The notes under the pieces were generated by a model. It did not search any database. It was given only the letters and a program-made list of their open reading frames with translations, and was not told the DNA's origin. From contig NZ_CANMFS010000004.1 of NCBI RefSeq assembly GCF_947497275.1, positions 62,001 to 126,000 of the forward strand: a DNA stretch of 64,000 nt, read 5' to 3'. Of this stretch, positions 21,134-32,416 are shown piece after piece. The DNA is from an uncultured Sulfitobacter sp. (GTDB taxonomy: Bacteria > Pseudomonadota > Alphaproteobacteria > Rhodobacterales > Rhodobacteraceae). How positions within the stretch are numbered: position 1 is the first letter of the stretch; each line of letters starts with the position of its first letter. The position numbers were made by a program, and so were the translations under genes.

Positions 21134-21460
21134 TCAGTTCAGTTGAAAATGAAGAGGGTAAGCGCCGTTTTCAAACGGACCAAAAAGGTCGGGAATGTCG
21201 GGATGATCCACCGGTTCCCCAGAGTAATCGGCCACGAGATTCTGCTCCGACACATAAGCTACGTAATAGCTTTGGTCATTTTCGGCGAGCAGATGATAGA
21301 ACGGCTGATCCTTGATCGGGCGGCTGTCCTCGGGAATCGCTTCATACCACTCTTCGGTATTGGAAAATTCGGGATCGACATCGAAAATCACGCCCCGAAA
21401 AGGGTGCTTTTTATGACGGACAACCTGGCCCAGATGATATTTTGCGCGCGTTCTGATCAT
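21134..21460 (-). CDS. hspQ: Heat shock protein HspQ
   Basis: MIRTRAKYHLGQVVRHKKHPFRGVIFDVDPEFSNTEEWYEAIPEDSRPIKDQPFYHLLAENDQSYYVAYVSEQNLV. Confidence 0.93.
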   Translation of the reverse strand: MIRTRAKYHLGQVVRHKKHPFRGVIFDVDPEFSNTEEWYEAIPEDSRPIKDQPFYHLLAENDQSYYVAYVSEQNLVADYSGEPVDHPDIPDLFGPFENGAYPLHFQLN

Positions 21461-21544
21461 ACCACTGCGCTCCCTACGCTTCGTTTGTACCCGGAACAAG
21501 GGCATTTTGTCCAATTTTTGCGCCTTACTTAAAGGAAACAGTCT

Positions 21545-22426
21545 GTGAACTTGACACTTACAGTTCTCGAAATCGTGGCACCGGTGTTTCTTCTGGCCGG
21601 TATCGGATTTGTTTGGGTCAAACTTGGTTTCGAATACAGAATAGCCTTTGTCACACAGCTTTCCATGACGTTTGCCGTGCCGTGCCTGATCTTCGTCTCC
21701 CTTATGCAAACACAGATCGACGCGACAGCACTTGCCGCCCTTTCCCTGGCCAGCATCGCGGCCTATGGCATCCTGTCGGTTGCTGTGGCGCTTCTCGTTT
21801 GGGGGGCGGGGTTGGATCGTCGGACCTATCTCGCGCCGCTCATTTTCGGTAATACGGGAAATGTGGGCCTGCCGCTCGCGCTGTTCGCTTTCGGTGAATC
21901 GGGATTGAGCTATGCAGTGATCGTATTTGCGATCATGGCCATCTGGTCGTTTACATTCGGCATCTGGCTTGTCGCGGGCACCGGGTCGCTGGGAAAGGTC
22001 GTGCGCGAACCGCTGGTCTGGGCCAGTGTTCTGGGCGGCATATTCTTGTGGCAGGAATGGCAGACGCCGCAATTTCTGACGAATGCACTGTCGCTGATTG
22101 GGCAGATGGCGATACCCTTGATGCTGATCACACTTGGCGTCGCGGTCGCGCGGCTCAAACCCGGCGGCATCGGGCGGGCGGTGATCCTGTCGATGGTCAA
22201 GCTGTCGCTTTGCATAGCTGTCGCGTGGTGTGTTGCGCTCGTTTTCGATCTCGATCGCATCGCGTTTGGTGTCCTCGTTCTTCAGGTCGCGACGCCTGTT
22301 GCGGTGACGTCGTACCTGCTCGCAGAGAAATACGGTGCGGATGCGCAAGCGGTTGCCGGGCTTGTCGTGGTGTCCACTGTGATCTCCGTGGGCGCAATAC
22401 CGCTGCTTTTGGCTGCAATTTTGTAG
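21545..22426 (+). CDS. AEC family transporter
   Basis: MNLTLTVLEIVAPVFLLAGIGFVWVKLGFEYRIAFVTQLSMTFAVPCLIF...; multi-TM auxin-efflux-carrier pattern. Confidence 0.9.
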   Translation: MNLTLTVLEIVAPVFLLAGIGFVWVKLGFEYRIAFVTQLSMTFAVPCLIFVSLMQTQIDATALAALSLASIAAYGILSVAVALLVWGAGLDRRTYLAPLIFGNTGNVGLPLALFAFGESGLSYAVIVFAIMAIWSFTFGIWLVAGTGSLGKVVREPLVWASVLGGIFLWQEWQTPQFLTNALSLIGQMAIPLMLITLGVAVARLKPGGIGRAVILSMVKLSLCIAVAWCVALVFDLDRIAFGVLVLQVATPVAVTSYLLAEKYGADAQAVAGLVVVSTVISVGAIPLLLAAIL

Positions 22427-22504
22427 GATTTCCTCTGTGAGAACGGAGCGTTCTAGGTTATCATGTGTGAAAACACAAAAAACGACGATTGAGGCGAGAG
22501 GCAG

Positions 22505-23089
22505 ATGAAAACACCCCTTCGCGCACTGATACTTGTACTTCTGCTCGCATCCTGCGGCGGATCGTACGGCAACGCGCCACGCGATCTGGACAATGCATGT
22601 ACAATTCTCAGAGAGCGCCCCGCATACCACCGCGCCTTCAAGGCGACCGAACGCAAATGGGGTATCCCCATCCATGTCCAGATGGCGACAATCCATCAGG
22701 AGAGCAAGTTCGTCCCCGACGCGCGTACCCCGTTTCGTTATGTCCTTGGGGTGATTCCCATGGGCAGGCAGTCCAGTGCCTTTGGCTACAGTCAGGCCTT
22801 GGACGCGACGTGGGACGAATACGTCAAATCCGCAGGTCGGCGCAGTGCCAAGCGGGACAGGATCACGGACGCCACAGACTTCATGGGATGGTACATGAAC
22901 ATCAGCCGCGAGCGGAACGGCATTTCCCTTCGGGACGCGCGGAACCAGTATCTTGCCTATCATGAAGGGCACACCGGTTTTTCACGGGCCAGCTACAACG
23001 CCAAGCCATGGCTTGTTGGCGTCGCAGGCAAGGTTGAGGCGCGGTCATTCATGTACCGCGACCAGATTGCGGCCTGCCGCCTGAGATAA
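22505..23089 (+). CDS. Lytic transglycosylase-like lipoprotein (SLT domain)
   Basis: Lipobox LLLASCGG; KWGIPIHVQMATIHQESKFVPDARTP...SSAFGYSQALDATWDEY. Confidence 0.85.
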   Translation: MKTPLRALILVLLLASCGGSYGNAPRDLDNACTILRERPAYHRAFKATERKWGIPIHVQMATIHQESKFVPDARTPFRYVLGVIPMGRQSSAFGYSQALDATWDEYVKSAGRRSAKRDRITDATDFMGWYMNISRERNGISLRDARNQYLAYHEGHTGFSRASYNAKPWLVGVAGKVEARSFMYRDQIAACRLR

Positions 23090-23128
23090 GCAACGAAGGG
23101 GCTGTTCGGCCCCTTCGTCATTTCGCTG

Positions 23129-23731
23129 TCAGCGGTTCACGGAACCGGGACTGCCCACATCGAACAGTTTGTTAGCAAGATTGCCCCCCACCTTCAGGTC
23201 GCCCAGTACAACGGTCGTTTGACCGCCGTTTCCGTCATTGATGATCCACTGGCGCAATTGCGGTTGCGGGCCGGTGAACTTCATCTGGATGTTTCCATAC
23301 TGTGGATTGTCAGGATCTTGGGCAGTTACAGTTGTCGCCGTCCCGTCATAGGTGTGACCTGTAACCATTTTCGCCTGACCCAGGTTTACGTTCCGCGCCA
23401 GAATGATCGACAGCGGCGTGCGCGACAGCGGGTAGGTCTCAGGTGGCTCGTTCGACTTGGTGTCGTAGATAACAACGGTATTGCTTCCCGCTATAACCAG
23501 ACCGCCATCGGGCGCGTTGTATTCGAACCTCACCCGTCCAGGCCGCTTGATATAGATCGTCCCGGTCGAGATCGTACCGTCACCGTTGATCTGCGTGAAA
23601 GCACCTGTGGCGGTGGTCAGCCCGTTGAGATAGCTGCTGATGCTGCTCAATGGCAACTTGTCCGCAAAAGATGCTCCCGCCGAGGCACAGGCGATGGCCA
23701 CGCTGAGGGTTAACGTTTTCAAAAATCTCAT
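23129..23731 (-). CDS. lolA: Outer-membrane lipoprotein carrier protein LolA
   Basis: Signal peptide; ISSYLNGLTTATGAFTQINGDGTISTGTIYIKRPGRVRFEYNAPDGGLVIAGSNTVVIYD. Confidence 0.92.
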   Translation of the reverse strand: MRFLKTLTLSVAIACASAGASFADKLPLSSISSYLNGLTTATGAFTQINGDGTISTGTIYIKRPGRVRFEYNAPDGGLVIAGSNTVVIYDTKSNEPPETYPLSRTPLSIILARNVNLGQAKMVTGHTYDGTATTVTAQDPDNPQYGNIQMKFTGPQPQLRQWIINDGNGGQTTVVLGDLKVGGNLANKLFDVGSPGSVNR

Positions 23732-23820
23732 CGGCGGTGTTCCTTGATTGTCTGCTCTGAATTTACACATAGGGGCAAGGGCAATGATATGCGATATCAG
23801 CCCGCGGGATTTTGCGCAGG

Positions 23821-24405
23821 TCAGATCACCCACCCCCACAAGGCGTAGAGTGCAGCCGCCGCGCACAGAAGTCCGAGCAGCATGACAACGCCATCGCGCA
23901 CCGTCAGCGCCAGACCGAGCAGCGCGATTGCCGCCATCGGCACGATTGCGGCAAAGGGGATAAGCTCCGATGGGGGTACGAGCAGGCACAGACCAACAAC
24001 CACAGCGGCGGCCACGGTATGCGCCGGTCCGGACACCAGCGCCGACAGCCGCGCGCCGGTGTGCGCATCAAGCCAATCGACCGGGCCCCGCATCTTGTCG
24101 ACAGCGTTCTGTACGCGGTCATCGTCGACCTTGCGGTCGCGCAGAAACGACGGAAGCCAAAGCGTATCGCGTTGCAGCACGAGTTGGGTGGCGATCAATG
24201 CAACCAACAGTGCCATGAACGTCGGAACAAGGGGGATCCCCCCGAGCGGAGAGACAACCAGCAGCGCGAGAACAAAGATCAACGGTCCAAAACCGCGCCC
24301 TCCAAGGGCGTCAACAACATCGCCGACGCTGACGTCGTCTTCATCCGTCGCCAATGCGTCTAGTTTATCAAGAATTTCGCCCGCAGACGTAATGTCATCA
24401 CTCAT
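23821..24405 (-). CDS. exoD: Exopolysaccharide biosynthesis protein (ExoD family)
   Basis: VSVGDVVDALGGRGFGPLIFVLALLVVSPLGGIPLVPTFMALLVALIATQLVLQRDTLWLPSFL. Confidence 0.88.
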   Translation of the reverse strand: MSDDITSAGEILDKLDALATDEDDVSVGDVVDALGGRGFGPLIFVLALLVVSPLGGIPLVPTFMALLVALIATQLVLQRDTLWLPSFLRDRKVDDDRVQNAVDKMRGPVDWLDAHTGARLSALVSGPAHTVAAAVVVGLCLLVPPSELIPFAAIVPMAAIALLGLALTVRDGVVMLLGLLCAAAALYALWGWVI

Positions 24406-24486
24406 TACCGTCCCTCCTTTCGCGCACAACGGACGGCGTGGTGCAGTTGTTCCCGCAGAGCGCAAGGCAGGTTGTCATTACACAAG

Positions 24487-24515
24487 AAAAAACCGCCGGA
24501 ATCTCTTCCGGCGGT
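24487..24515 (-). terminator. Rho-independent terminator of ftsK
   Basis: Minus strand ACCGCCGGAA-GAGA-TTCCGGCGGT followed by TTTTT. Confidence 0.95.
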
Positions 24516-24554
24516 CAGGTCTGGGTGCCGACAAGCGGAGGAACGGAGGTAAGC

Positions 24555-27500
24555 CTATCCTTGTTCCGGCACCAGAATTTCGCGTTTACCGACATGGTTC
24601 GCCGGAGAAACGAGACCCTCGTCCTCCATCTGTTCAACCAGTCGCGCGGCTTTGTTGTATCCGATAGCCAGCTTGCGCTGGATATAGGAGGTGGAACATT
24701 TTCGGTCCTTGATGACAACCTGAACGGCTGTATCGTACAGTGCATCCTCGCCATCGGTGTTGCCACCTGTGTTCAGGCCCAGCACCGCGTCGATGTCACC
24801 CTCCTTGTCGTCGGGTGGCCCTTCGACCACGCCGCTCACATAATCCGGTTCTCCGAATTGCTTGAGGTGGTTGACGATTTCCTCAACTTCCTCGTCGCTT
24901 ACGAACGGGCCGTGGCAGCGTACGATTTTCGAGCCGCCCGCCATGTACAGCATGTCACCCATGCCCAGAAGCTGCTCCGCTCCCATCTCACCCAGAATGG
25001 TTCGGCTGTCGATCTTCGATGTGACCTGAAACGAAATGCGGGTCGGAAAGTTCGCCTTGATCGTGCCGGTGATCACGTCCACGGACGGGCGCTGTGTTGC
25101 CATGATCAGGTGGATACCGGACGCGCGCGCCATCTGCGCCAGACGCTGGATGCAGGCTTCGATCTCCTTGCCGGCGACCATCATCAGGTCCGCCATCTCA
25201 TCGACGATGACCACAATATAGGGCAGCGCCACGGGTGTGTTCTCTTCCGTCTCGAAAATCGGCTCGCCGGTGTCTTCGTCGAAACCGGTCTGCACCGTGC
25301 GGCTGAACATTTCGCCTTTGGCCAACGCCTCGCGGACGCGGCCGTTGTAGCCTTCGATGTTGCGCACGCCCATCTTCGACATCTTGCGATAGCGATCTTC
25401 CATCTCGCCTACTGTCCATTTCAACGCAACAAGCGCCTTCTTGGGGTCCGTCACGACGGGAGACAGCAGATGCGGAATACCGTCATAGACGCTGAGTTCC
25501 AGCATCTTCGGGTCGATCATGATCATCCGGCACTCCTGCGGGCTCAGCTTGTACAGCAGGCTGAGGATCATGGTGTTGATCGCCACGGATTTACCCGAAC
25601 CGGTCGTCCCCGCGATCAGCAGGTGAGGCATCTTGGCGAGGTTCGCCACAACAGGTTCACCACCGATGTCCTTGCCTAGGGCAAGCGGCAGGTTCTGGTT
25701 GCCATCGCCGAAGTCGCGGCTTGACAGGATTTCGCGCAAAACCACCTTTTCACGGTTCTCGTTCGGCAGTTCGATGCCGATGACCGACCGGCCCGGCACG
25801 GTCGAGACGCGCGCGGACAGCGCCGCCATCGAGCGCGCGATATCGTCGGCAAGGCCGATCACGCGAGATGCCTTGAGGCCGGGAGCGGGTTCGAGCTCGT
25901 ACATGGTGACGACAGGACCGGGCCGGACGGCGACAATTTCGCCCTTCACGCCATAGTCGTCCAGAACCGTCTCCAGCATCCTCGCATTCTCTTCCAACGC
26001 CTCGTCGCTCAAATGCAGGCGCGCCACATTATCGGCGGATTCCAGCAGGCTCAGCGGCGGCAATTCAAACCCAGGATGAGAGTCGTCGAACGACAGCGCC
26101 GGTTGCGCTTCGGCCTTTGCCTGCTTGCTCTGCGGTACGGGCTTGCGCGCCAACGGCTGCACGACGCGTTTTGGTTCTGCCACGGGAATCGGCGGGGTAG
26201 TGACCGGCGCGGGAGACGCGCGCAGGGCCAGCGGCTCTTCGAGCACATCGGTGTCCTCGACCGGCTCGGCAAACAGGTTGACGTCGTCGGCACTGCCGTC
26301 TTCTGCGTCGTCGTACTCTGTGTTGTCATACTGCGCACCGTCGTATTGATCCGTCGGTGCCGCGTCCGCATGGACAGGCGCTGTTGTTTTCCGGGTCAGC
26401 GGCGGCTCAGCGGGCAAGCCGGCAGGTTCCGGCGCTTTTGACGTCAGCGGCGGCTCGGCGCGTGCGGTATTCAGAAGCAGCGGATCAGGGCCCCGGCCCC
26501 GACCTTTGGTCAATGGCGCGGTCGCGGCGACATGCACTGCGCGGGTGGTGCGCACGCGGTTCTTTATCACATCCGAGATTTTGGACTTGATGCGGTCTTG
26601 GTCCGGTTGCTCGTCATAGACACCGTCCTGCGCATGCTCGACCAGCTCCGGCTCCGGCAGGACATCGGAGCGTTTGATCAAACCGGGCATCCGGGCAAGC
26701 AATCCAACTTTCGGCTCGGCCTCGGGCACATCATATGCATCCTCCACCGGTTCGGCATACGCCGGTGCCGCGGGGATGTTCCGGGACGCAATCAGAGGCG
26801 CTTTGCGCGCGGGTGCTGCGACGGCAGGATCCTCGGGGTGCGCGTGGGCTGTTTGTGCCTGTGCAGCAACGCGGCGCTCCTCACGGCGCTGTGCCTGCTT
26901 GGCCTGCATCCCTTGGGCGGCGACAACGGCACCACTCGCACCGCGCCCCAAAAGGTTCATCAAACCGGCGTAGGCCACAATGGTTCCCACCATCAGGAAG
27001 CGGGCAAAGGTGGTCAGTTCAGATTTCGTGGACCCCAGAACGAAAGCCCCGAGCGCCAGTATTCCGATGCCCATCAGAAACGACATCAGTTTGACCGTAA
27101 ACGTCGATCCGATCGGCAACACCGTCAGGATTACCCCCATCACGGTATCGCCAAAGAGACCGCCCAGCCCGAAGCTATGCGTTTGCAGCCATTGCGCGTC
27201 AGGCGTCAGCGTCGCGGCGTAGATCGAGCCGAGAGCCACAGCGATCGGCGCAAAGATCAGCCGCCCCATCGCGCGCTCCTGTCCCCGGTGCAGTGCGAAA
27301 CGCACGCCCCAGACCAGCAGCACGATTGCAATACCCCAGGCACCCCAGCCCACGATCATGAACAACGGCGCGGCGAGAGATGCGCCCATCCGGCCAAGCA
27401 AGTTTTGCGCGGGTGCGTCCGTGGCCAGCATCCAGTTCGGGTCGTCCGGCGTATAGCTTCCGATCATCATCGTCGCCATTACACCCAGCACCACCAGTAC

Positions 27501-27590
27501 CACGCCAAGCAGCTCCTTGCCGCGCTTTTCAATCGCCTCGGTCATTGTGCTGTCCAGCAGGGGATCGCGCCCGCGTGTCTGATATGCCAT
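24555..27590 (-). CDS. ftsK: DNA translocase FtsK
   Basis: N-terminal TMs, Pro/Ala-rich linker, [22 protein letters not shown] motor, C-terminal gamma wHTH ([34 protein letters not shown]). Confidence 0.97.
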   Translation of the reverse strand: MAYQTRGRDPLLDSTMTEAIEKRGKELLGVVLVVLGVMATMMIGSYTPDDPNWMLATDAPAQNLLGRMGASLAAPLFMIVGWGAWGIAIVLLVWGVRFALHRGQERAMGRLIFAPIAVALGSIYAATLTPDAQWLQTHSFGLGGLFGDTVMGVILTVLPIGSTFTVKLMSFLMGIGILALGAFVLGSTKSELTTFARFLMVGTIVAYAGLMNLLGRGASGAVVAAQGMQAKQAQRREERRVAAQAQTAHAHPEDPAVAAPARKAPLIASRNIPAAPAYAEPVEDAYDVPEAEPKVGLLARMPGLIKRSDVLPEPELVEHAQDGVYDEQPDQDRIKSKISDVIKNRVRTTRAVHVAATAPLTKGRGRGPDPLLLNTARAEPPLTSKAPEPAGLPAEPPLTRKTTAPVHADAAPTDQYDGAQYDNTEYDDAEDGSADDVNLFAEPVEDTDVLEEPLALRASPAPVTTPPIPVAEPKRVVQPLARKPVPQSKQAKAEAQPALSFDDSHPGFELPPLSLLESADNVARLHLSDEALEENARMLETVLDDYGVKGEIVAVRPGPVVTMYELEPAPGLKASRVIGLADDIARSMAALSARVSTVPGRSVIGIELPNENREKVVLREILSSRDFGDGNQNLPLALGKDIGGEPVVANLAKMPHLLIAGTTGSGKSVAINTMILSLLYKLSPQECRMIMIDPKMLELSVYDGIPHLLSPVVTDPKKALVALKWTVGEMEDRYRKMSKMGVRNIEGYNGRVREALAKGEMFSRTVQTGFDEDTGEPIFETEENTPVALPYIVVIVDEMADLMMVAGKEIEACIQRLAQMARASGIHLIMATQRPSVDVITGTIKANFPTRISFQVTSKIDSRTILGEMGAEQLLGMGDMLYMAGGSKIVRCHGPFVSDEEVEEIVNHLKQFGEPDYVSGVVEGPPDDKEGDIDAVLGLNTGGNTDGEDALYDTAVQVVIKDRKCSTSYIQRKLAIGYNKAARLVEQMEDEGLVSPANHVGKREILVPEQG

Positions 27591-27605
27591 ACCTCGTCCC
27601 TCGTC

Positions 27606-28793
27606 CTAAACCGCGTACAGACAGTCACGGATGGCACGCAAGCCCCGCTCTGTCTCTTCCTTGGAGGCCACGAGGGCCGCCCGTATGTATTTTTTGCCGG
27701 GATTTTCCTGTCCCGGCACGTCCTGCGCCAGATAGCTGCCCGGCAGCACCTTGACGCCGGCTTCCGTCCACAGCTTTACAGCGGCCGCTTCGTCATCCTC
27801 GACAGGCAGCCACAGAAAAAATCCGCCTTCGGGGCTGAAATACCCCGGCACATTGCCAAAGATCCGGTCCGCGATCTCAAACTTTTCGGCGTAAAGCGCG
27901 CGGTTCTCGACCACATGCGCCTCATCCGCCCAGACGGCGGCCGACGCGGCCTGCAACGGCAAGGCGAGAGGCGCGCCGGAGAAATTGCGAAGCTGTTTGA
28001 TCTCGCGCATGGTTTCGGCGCCGCTTGCGACAAAGCCTGACCGCAACCCCGGCAGGTTCGAGCGTTTGCTCAGGCTGTGAAAGATCACGACCCGGTTGAG
28101 ATCCGCGCCCATCTCGTGCGCGGCCTGAAGCGCGCCCACCGGCGGGGTGTCGCGGTAGATCTCGGAGTAGCATTCATCCGCGAAGATAAAGAAGTCGTGT
28201 TTTTCAGCCAGACGGATCAGGTTCTCCCAGTATGTGCGCGTGGCGACTGCCCCCTGTGGGTTGGCGGGGGAGCAAACATAAACCGCGACTGTTCGCGACA
28301 GCGTGTTCGCATCGACAGACCCGAAATCAGGCAGATAGCCGGTTTCGGCGGTGGCATTCACCATCACCGGATCGCAGGCCCCGGAAATTGCCGCGATCAT
28401 GTACACGGGATAAAACGGATTCGGCAGCGCGATTGCGGGTTTCTGACCGTTCTTCGTCTCGGGGCACAGCGCGATCACTGCGTTGTACAACCCTTCGCGC
28501 GTGCCATTCAACGCCATGACCTGGGTGTCGGCATCCACCGGCACACCGTAACGCCGCGCGATCCAGTCGGCGATGGCACCGCGCAGTTCGGGTGTCCCGT
28601 CGTTGGGTGGATAGCTGTTAAAGCCAACGGCGTTCTGCGCGATCACATCGGTGACCCACGCCGGAAACACATGTTTCGGCTCGCCGATGGTCATCTGGAT
28701 CAAGGGACCACCCCCTTCGTGCGCGTCCAGAAGGGCGCGCAGACGGGGCCACACATGAGCCGGAAGGTTCGAAAACCGCTCAGGATACTTCAT
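27606..28793 (-). CDS. Pyridoxal-phosphate-dependent aminotransferase class I/II
   Basis: GGPLIQMTIGEPKHVFPAWV..., VYVCSPANPQGAVATR, IFADECYSEIY, FHSLSKRSNLPGLRSGF. Confidence 0.94.
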   Translation of the reverse strand: MKYPERFSNLPAHVWPRLRALLDAHEGGGPLIQMTIGEPKHVFPAWVTDVIAQNAVGFNSYPPNDGTPELRGAIADWIARRYGVPVDADTQVMALNGTREGLYNAVIALCPETKNGQKPAIALPNPFYPVYMIAAISGACDPVMVNATAETGYLPDFGSVDANTLSRTVAVYVCSPANPQGAVATRTYWENLIRLAEKHDFFIFADECYSEIYRDTPPVGALQAAHEMGADLNRVVIFHSLSKRSNLPGLRSGFVASGAETMREIKQLRNFSGAPLALPLQAASAAVWADEAHVVENRALYAEKFEIADRIFGNVPGYFSPEGGFFLWLPVEDDEAAAVKLWTEAGVKVLPGSYLAQDVPGQENPGKKYIRAALVASKEETERGLRAIRDCLYAV

Positions 28794-28921
28794 TAAAACT
28801 GCCTCGGATCGGGATCGTTATCGCCCCGTTTGTGCGAAGGTAACGTAAACCCCTGCCCGTCGTCCAGAAAAACCCTGCTGGAAACCTGCGTTTGTGGCTT
28901 TTAGGTCCCGCGTGGGGATAG

Positions 28922-30250
28922 TCACCGCAACAGTTTTTCTGCCGCGGCCCCAAGCCGCAATAGCGCGCTGTCCTGATCGGGGGCGCCGATCATCATCAAG
29001 CCACAGCTGGGGGTGCCTGTCGGCAGCGTCAGGGCGCAAAGACCCAACAGATTTGCTATGCGCGTATTGCGCAGCGTCAGAAGGTTCTCGTTGATGTAGT
29101 AGTCGTGATCGCTTTTGAGACGCTCCAGCTTGGGAGGCAGGATTGGGGCTGTCGGTGCGAGCACGGCATCATAGCCTGCCGTCGCCCGATCATAGGCGAC
29201 GCGGGCGGCTTCCAGCTTGGCCCAAGCGGCGACGTAATCCGGGCCGGAATGTTCCTGACCGAGGCGGAAGCGGGCCAGAATCTCGGAATACATCTTACTG
29301 GGATGCGCTTCGATCACATCGCGCCATAGCCCGTAAGCTTCTGATGTCAAAAGACAACCCGACACGTCGAGCGCATCAGTGACGGCGGGCACCTCGATCC
29401 GGTCGATTTGGGCGCCAGCGTCCGTCAACGCCGCGACGGAGTGTTCGAACGCGGCTTTCGGGGCGTCTCGCAGATCGTCCAGAAAGGCCGTCGTCACGAT
29501 GGCAAAGCGACGGTCCTTCAACGTGGCACCGGACAGATCCGGCGCCTTGCCCCCCCCCAGGATCGCTGTCACCAACGCAGCATCTTCGACGGAGCGGCAC
29601 AATGGTCCGACTGCGTCGAATTTCAGCGCAAGTGGGACGACCCCTTCGAGGCTGAGCCTTCCGTGGGTCGGCTTGAACCCAACGATATCGTTCCAGGCGG
29701 CAGGAATCCGAACAGACCCCCCGGTGTCGGAGCCGATACTTGCCGCCGCTAGGCCCCTCGCGACGGAAACGGCAGACCCCGACGATGACCCCCCCGACAC
29801 TGCGTCGGGATCGTTGACGCACGGGGGTGTGGCGGTGGACGGATTGTACCCCAGACCCGAAAAAGCAAGCTCGCTCATGTGAACCTTGCCGAGGCACACC
29901 AACCCCATCGCCGTCGCGTTTTGCAGCACCAGCGCATCGCGGTCCGGCACACGCCCCTCCAACAGCTTCGACCCTGCCTCGGTCCCGACGCCCGCGGTAT
30001 CGAACAGATCCTTCCAACTGACCGGCACACCGTCAAGCAGCGACAACCTCTGCCTCGCCTGTGCCCGTGCTGACGCAGCAGCGGCTTCGGCGCGCGCGCG
30101 GTCGGCGGTCACGCGGGCATAGATGCGATCCCGTAAGGGATGTGCCTCAATCGCATCGAGATACGCGTTGCACAGGGCCAGCGGATCGATCTCGCCCGCC
30201 GCGATTCCCCGGCCAAGGTCCGCCGCTGTCATGGTCAACCAGTCTTGCAT
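28922..30250 (-). CDS. Amidase signature family protein
   Basis: LLDGVPVSWKDLFDTAG, VSGGSSSGSAVSVARGLAAASIGSDTGGSVRIPAAWNDIVGFKPTHGRL. Confidence 0.95.
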   Translation of the reverse strand: MQDWLTMTAADLGRGIAAGEIDPLALCNAYLDAIEAHPLRDRIYARVTADRARAEAAAASARAQARQRLSLLDGVPVSWKDLFDTAGVGTEAGSKLLEGRVPDRDALVLQNATAMGLVCLGKVHMSELAFSGLGYNPSTATPPCVNDPDAVSGGSSSGSAVSVARGLAAASIGSDTGGSVRIPAAWNDIVGFKPTHGRLSLEGVVPLALKFDAVGPLCRSVEDAALVTAILGGGKAPDLSGATLKDRRFAIVTTAFLDDLRDAPKAAFEHSVAALTDAGAQIDRIEVPAVTDALDVSGCLLTSEAYGLWRDVIEAHPSKMYSEILARFRLGQEHSGPDYVAAWAKLEAARVAYDRATAGYDAVLAPTAPILPPKLERLKSDHDYYINENLLTLRNTRIANLLGLCALTLPTGTPSCGLMMIGAPDQDSALLRLGAAAEKLLR

Positions 30251-30336
30251 CGTGCGTATCCCTTTTCATCTGACGGACCGACGGTAGCGGCGTCCGGGCG
30301 CATGGACAATCCCCGCCGCACCCCCATATTAGGCGC

Positions 30337-31563
30337 ATGGATTATGACACAGATATCGCCATCGTCGGCGGCGGCCTGAACGGTCCCGCCCTTGCCATCG
30401 CTCTTGCAGGGGCTGGCCTGCACGTCACCGTAATCGATGCGCAACGGCGCGATGCGCGCGAGGTCCCCGATTTCGATGGCCGGTCGTACGCGCTGGCGCT
30501 GACCTCCGTCCGGATGCTGGACGGCATTGGCGTTTGGGAAAGCGTCGCGGCGCAGGCACAACCGATGCTTGAGATCAAAGTGACCGACGGGCGCGTCGGA
30601 GAAGGCCCATCCCCTTTCTTCATGCACTTCGATCATGCGGAAATCGAAGAGGGTCCGATGGGTCACATGATCGAAGACCGCTATCTGCGCCGCGCCATCA
30701 TGGATAAGGCCGTGGGAACCGAAGGCATACAGCTGCTGGATGATCACGAAGTGACGGGACAAGCCACCGATTCGTGTGGAGTTACATTGACGCTCGCATC
30801 CGGGAAGCTGCTGCGTGCACGTCTCTGCGTTGGCGCGGACGGTCGCGGATCCGGCGTTGCCAGGCGCGCCGGAATCAAGCGAACCGGATGGACGTATGGC
30901 CAGACAGCCCTCGTCTGTGCTTTGCACCATGAACACCCGCACGACGGCGTCGCGCATCAGTTTTTTATGCCACCCGGGCCATTGGCCATTCTGCCGCTCA
31001 CCGGCAATCGCAGCTCGATCGTGTGGTCCGAGACGGACGCGAACGCCGCGCGCATTCATGCGTTGCCCGACGACGCCTATCTCGACATCCTGCGCCCGCG
31101 CTTTGGTGATTTCCTGGGGGAAATTTCGCTTGCCGGTGCGCGCTATACCTACCCGCTCAGCCTGTCATTGGCACACAACATGGTCGCGGATCGGGTGGCT
31201 TTGGTCGGCGACAGCGCGCATGGCGTTCATCCGATCGCCGGTCAGGGCCTGAACGCAGGGTTCCGCGATATCGCGGCACTGTGCGAAGTCATCGTGGACG
31301 CGCAGCGACGGGGCGAAGACTTTGGTGGCGCTGTGTCGCTGGCGCGCTATCAGGAGTGGCGCAGGTTCGACAATACCGCGCTCGCCTTGGCCACAGACAG
31401 CTTTAACAGGCTGTTTTCAAACGACAACCCGCTCACCAGGATCGCGCGAGACATTGGCATGGGCGTGATCAACGCGCTTCCGGGATTGCGCCGTGGCTTT
31501 ATTCGCGAAGCGGCAGGGCTGACCGGGGAACTGCCCCGCCTGATGCGCGGTGCACCGCTGTGA
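30337..31563 (+). CDS. UbiH/UbiF/VisC/COQ6 family FAD-dependent hydroxylase
   Basis: DTDIAIVGGGLNGPALAIALAGAGLHVTVID; LCVGADGRGSGVAR; VALVGDSAHGVHPIAGQGLNAGFRDIAAL. Confidence 0.94.
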   Translation: MDYDTDIAIVGGGLNGPALAIALAGAGLHVTVIDAQRRDAREVPDFDGRSYALALTSVRMLDGIGVWESVAAQAQPMLEIKVTDGRVGEGPSPFFMHFDHAEIEEGPMGHMIEDRYLRRAIMDKAVGTEGIQLLDDHEVTGQATDSCGVTLTLASGKLLRARLCVGADGRGSGVARRAGIKRTGWTYGQTALVCALHHEHPHDGVAHQFFMPPGPLAILPLTGNRSSIVWSETDANAARIHALPDDAYLDILRPRFGDFLGEISLAGARYTYPLSLSLAHNMVADRVALVGDSAHGVHPIAGQGLNAGFRDIAALCEVIVDAQRRGEDFGGAVSLARYQEWRRFDNTALALATDSFNRLFSNDNPLTRIARDIGMGVINALPGLRRGFIREAAGLTGELPRLMRGAPL

Positions 31564-31749
31564 TCACTCTATGACGCGGGCTTCGTCGATCAGCATGACG
31601 GGAATGCCGTTGCGGATCGGATAGGCAAGTGCCGCTGCCTTGGAGACAAGTTCCTGCCGCTGTGCGTCGTAGGTAAGCGTGGTGTGCGTACGCGGGCAGA
31701 TCAACGCTTCCAGCATTCTGCGGTCAAATTCAACCTTGGTATCCGTCAC
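31564..31749 (-). CDS. Trm112 family protein
   Basis: [53 protein letters not shown]. Confidence 0.95.
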   Translation of the reverse strand: MTDTKVEFDRRMLEALICPRTHTTLTYDAQRQELVSKAAALAYPIRNGIPVMLIDEARVIE

Positions 31750-32390
31750 TGCATCATATCTCCGTCAGCGCCGCCACGCAGTGCGTATTCGATCAACGTC
31801 ACCAGCGTTTCGCGCCGGGTGCTGAGCGACGGTGCTTCGAGGAGCGCCTGTTTATCCTCGGAATCGAGGTCCAGCATCATCGACAGCGAGTTGATCAGCA
31901 GCTCGTCGTCCGCTTCCTTGAGCGTTTCCCAATCCGCCGACAAACCGCGCACATCGAAGTACCGCCCTAGCGTGTCAAGAAACGCGGCGCGGTTGAAATT
32001 TCCGTCCGTTTCGTCCGTACCCAGATCGCGCCCGAATCCGTCCCACGCAACTTCGCAGCGGCGGTAGGGGGTAAATCCTTCGATTTCCGCCGACACCCGG
32101 AACCGCGAAATCCCGGCAAGCGTGACCATATAGCGACCGTCCTCGGTTTCGGAGAACTGCGTGATCCGCCCGGCGCAACCGATGGTGTGCAACCCCGGCC
32201 CCTCACGGCCCGGAATGACATTCGGCTGAACCATGCCGATCAGGCGCGTAGAGGTTTTCAGGGTGTCCTCGATCATCTGAAGATACCGCGGCTCGAAGAT
32301 GTGCAACGGCAATCTAGAACGCGGCAGCAACAGCGCCCCGCCCAGCGGAAAAATCGGGATCGTGTCGGGCAGGTCAGCTTGTTTTATCAT
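31746..32390 (-). CDS. LON peptidase substrate-binding domain protein
   Basis: [50 protein letters not shown]. Confidence 0.94.
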   Translation of the reverse strand: MIKQADLPDTIPIFPLGGALLLPRSRLPLHIFEPRYLQMIEDTLKTSTRLIGMVQPNVIPGREGPGLHTIGCAGRITQFSETEDGRYMVTLAGISRFRVSAEIEGFTPYRRCEVAWDGFGRDLGTDETDGNFNRAAFLDTLGRYFDVRGLSADWETLKEADDELLINSLSMMLDLDSEDKQALLEAPSLSTRRETLVTLIEYALRGGADGDMMQ

Positions 32391-32416
32391 AGGGGTCAGG
32401 TAGCGCGTCCGATCAT

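Noticed and set aside
21134-22972. 612-aa minus-strand ORF covering hspQ, AEC transporter and transglycosylase regions
   Set aside because: Only the C-terminal 108 residues (HspQ) are real; the remainder is antisense read-through.
24438-28040. Long plus-strand ORFs (413 aa and 502 aa) opposite ftsK and the aminotransferase
   Set aside because: Antisense artefacts; the second even spans two unrelated minus-strand genes.
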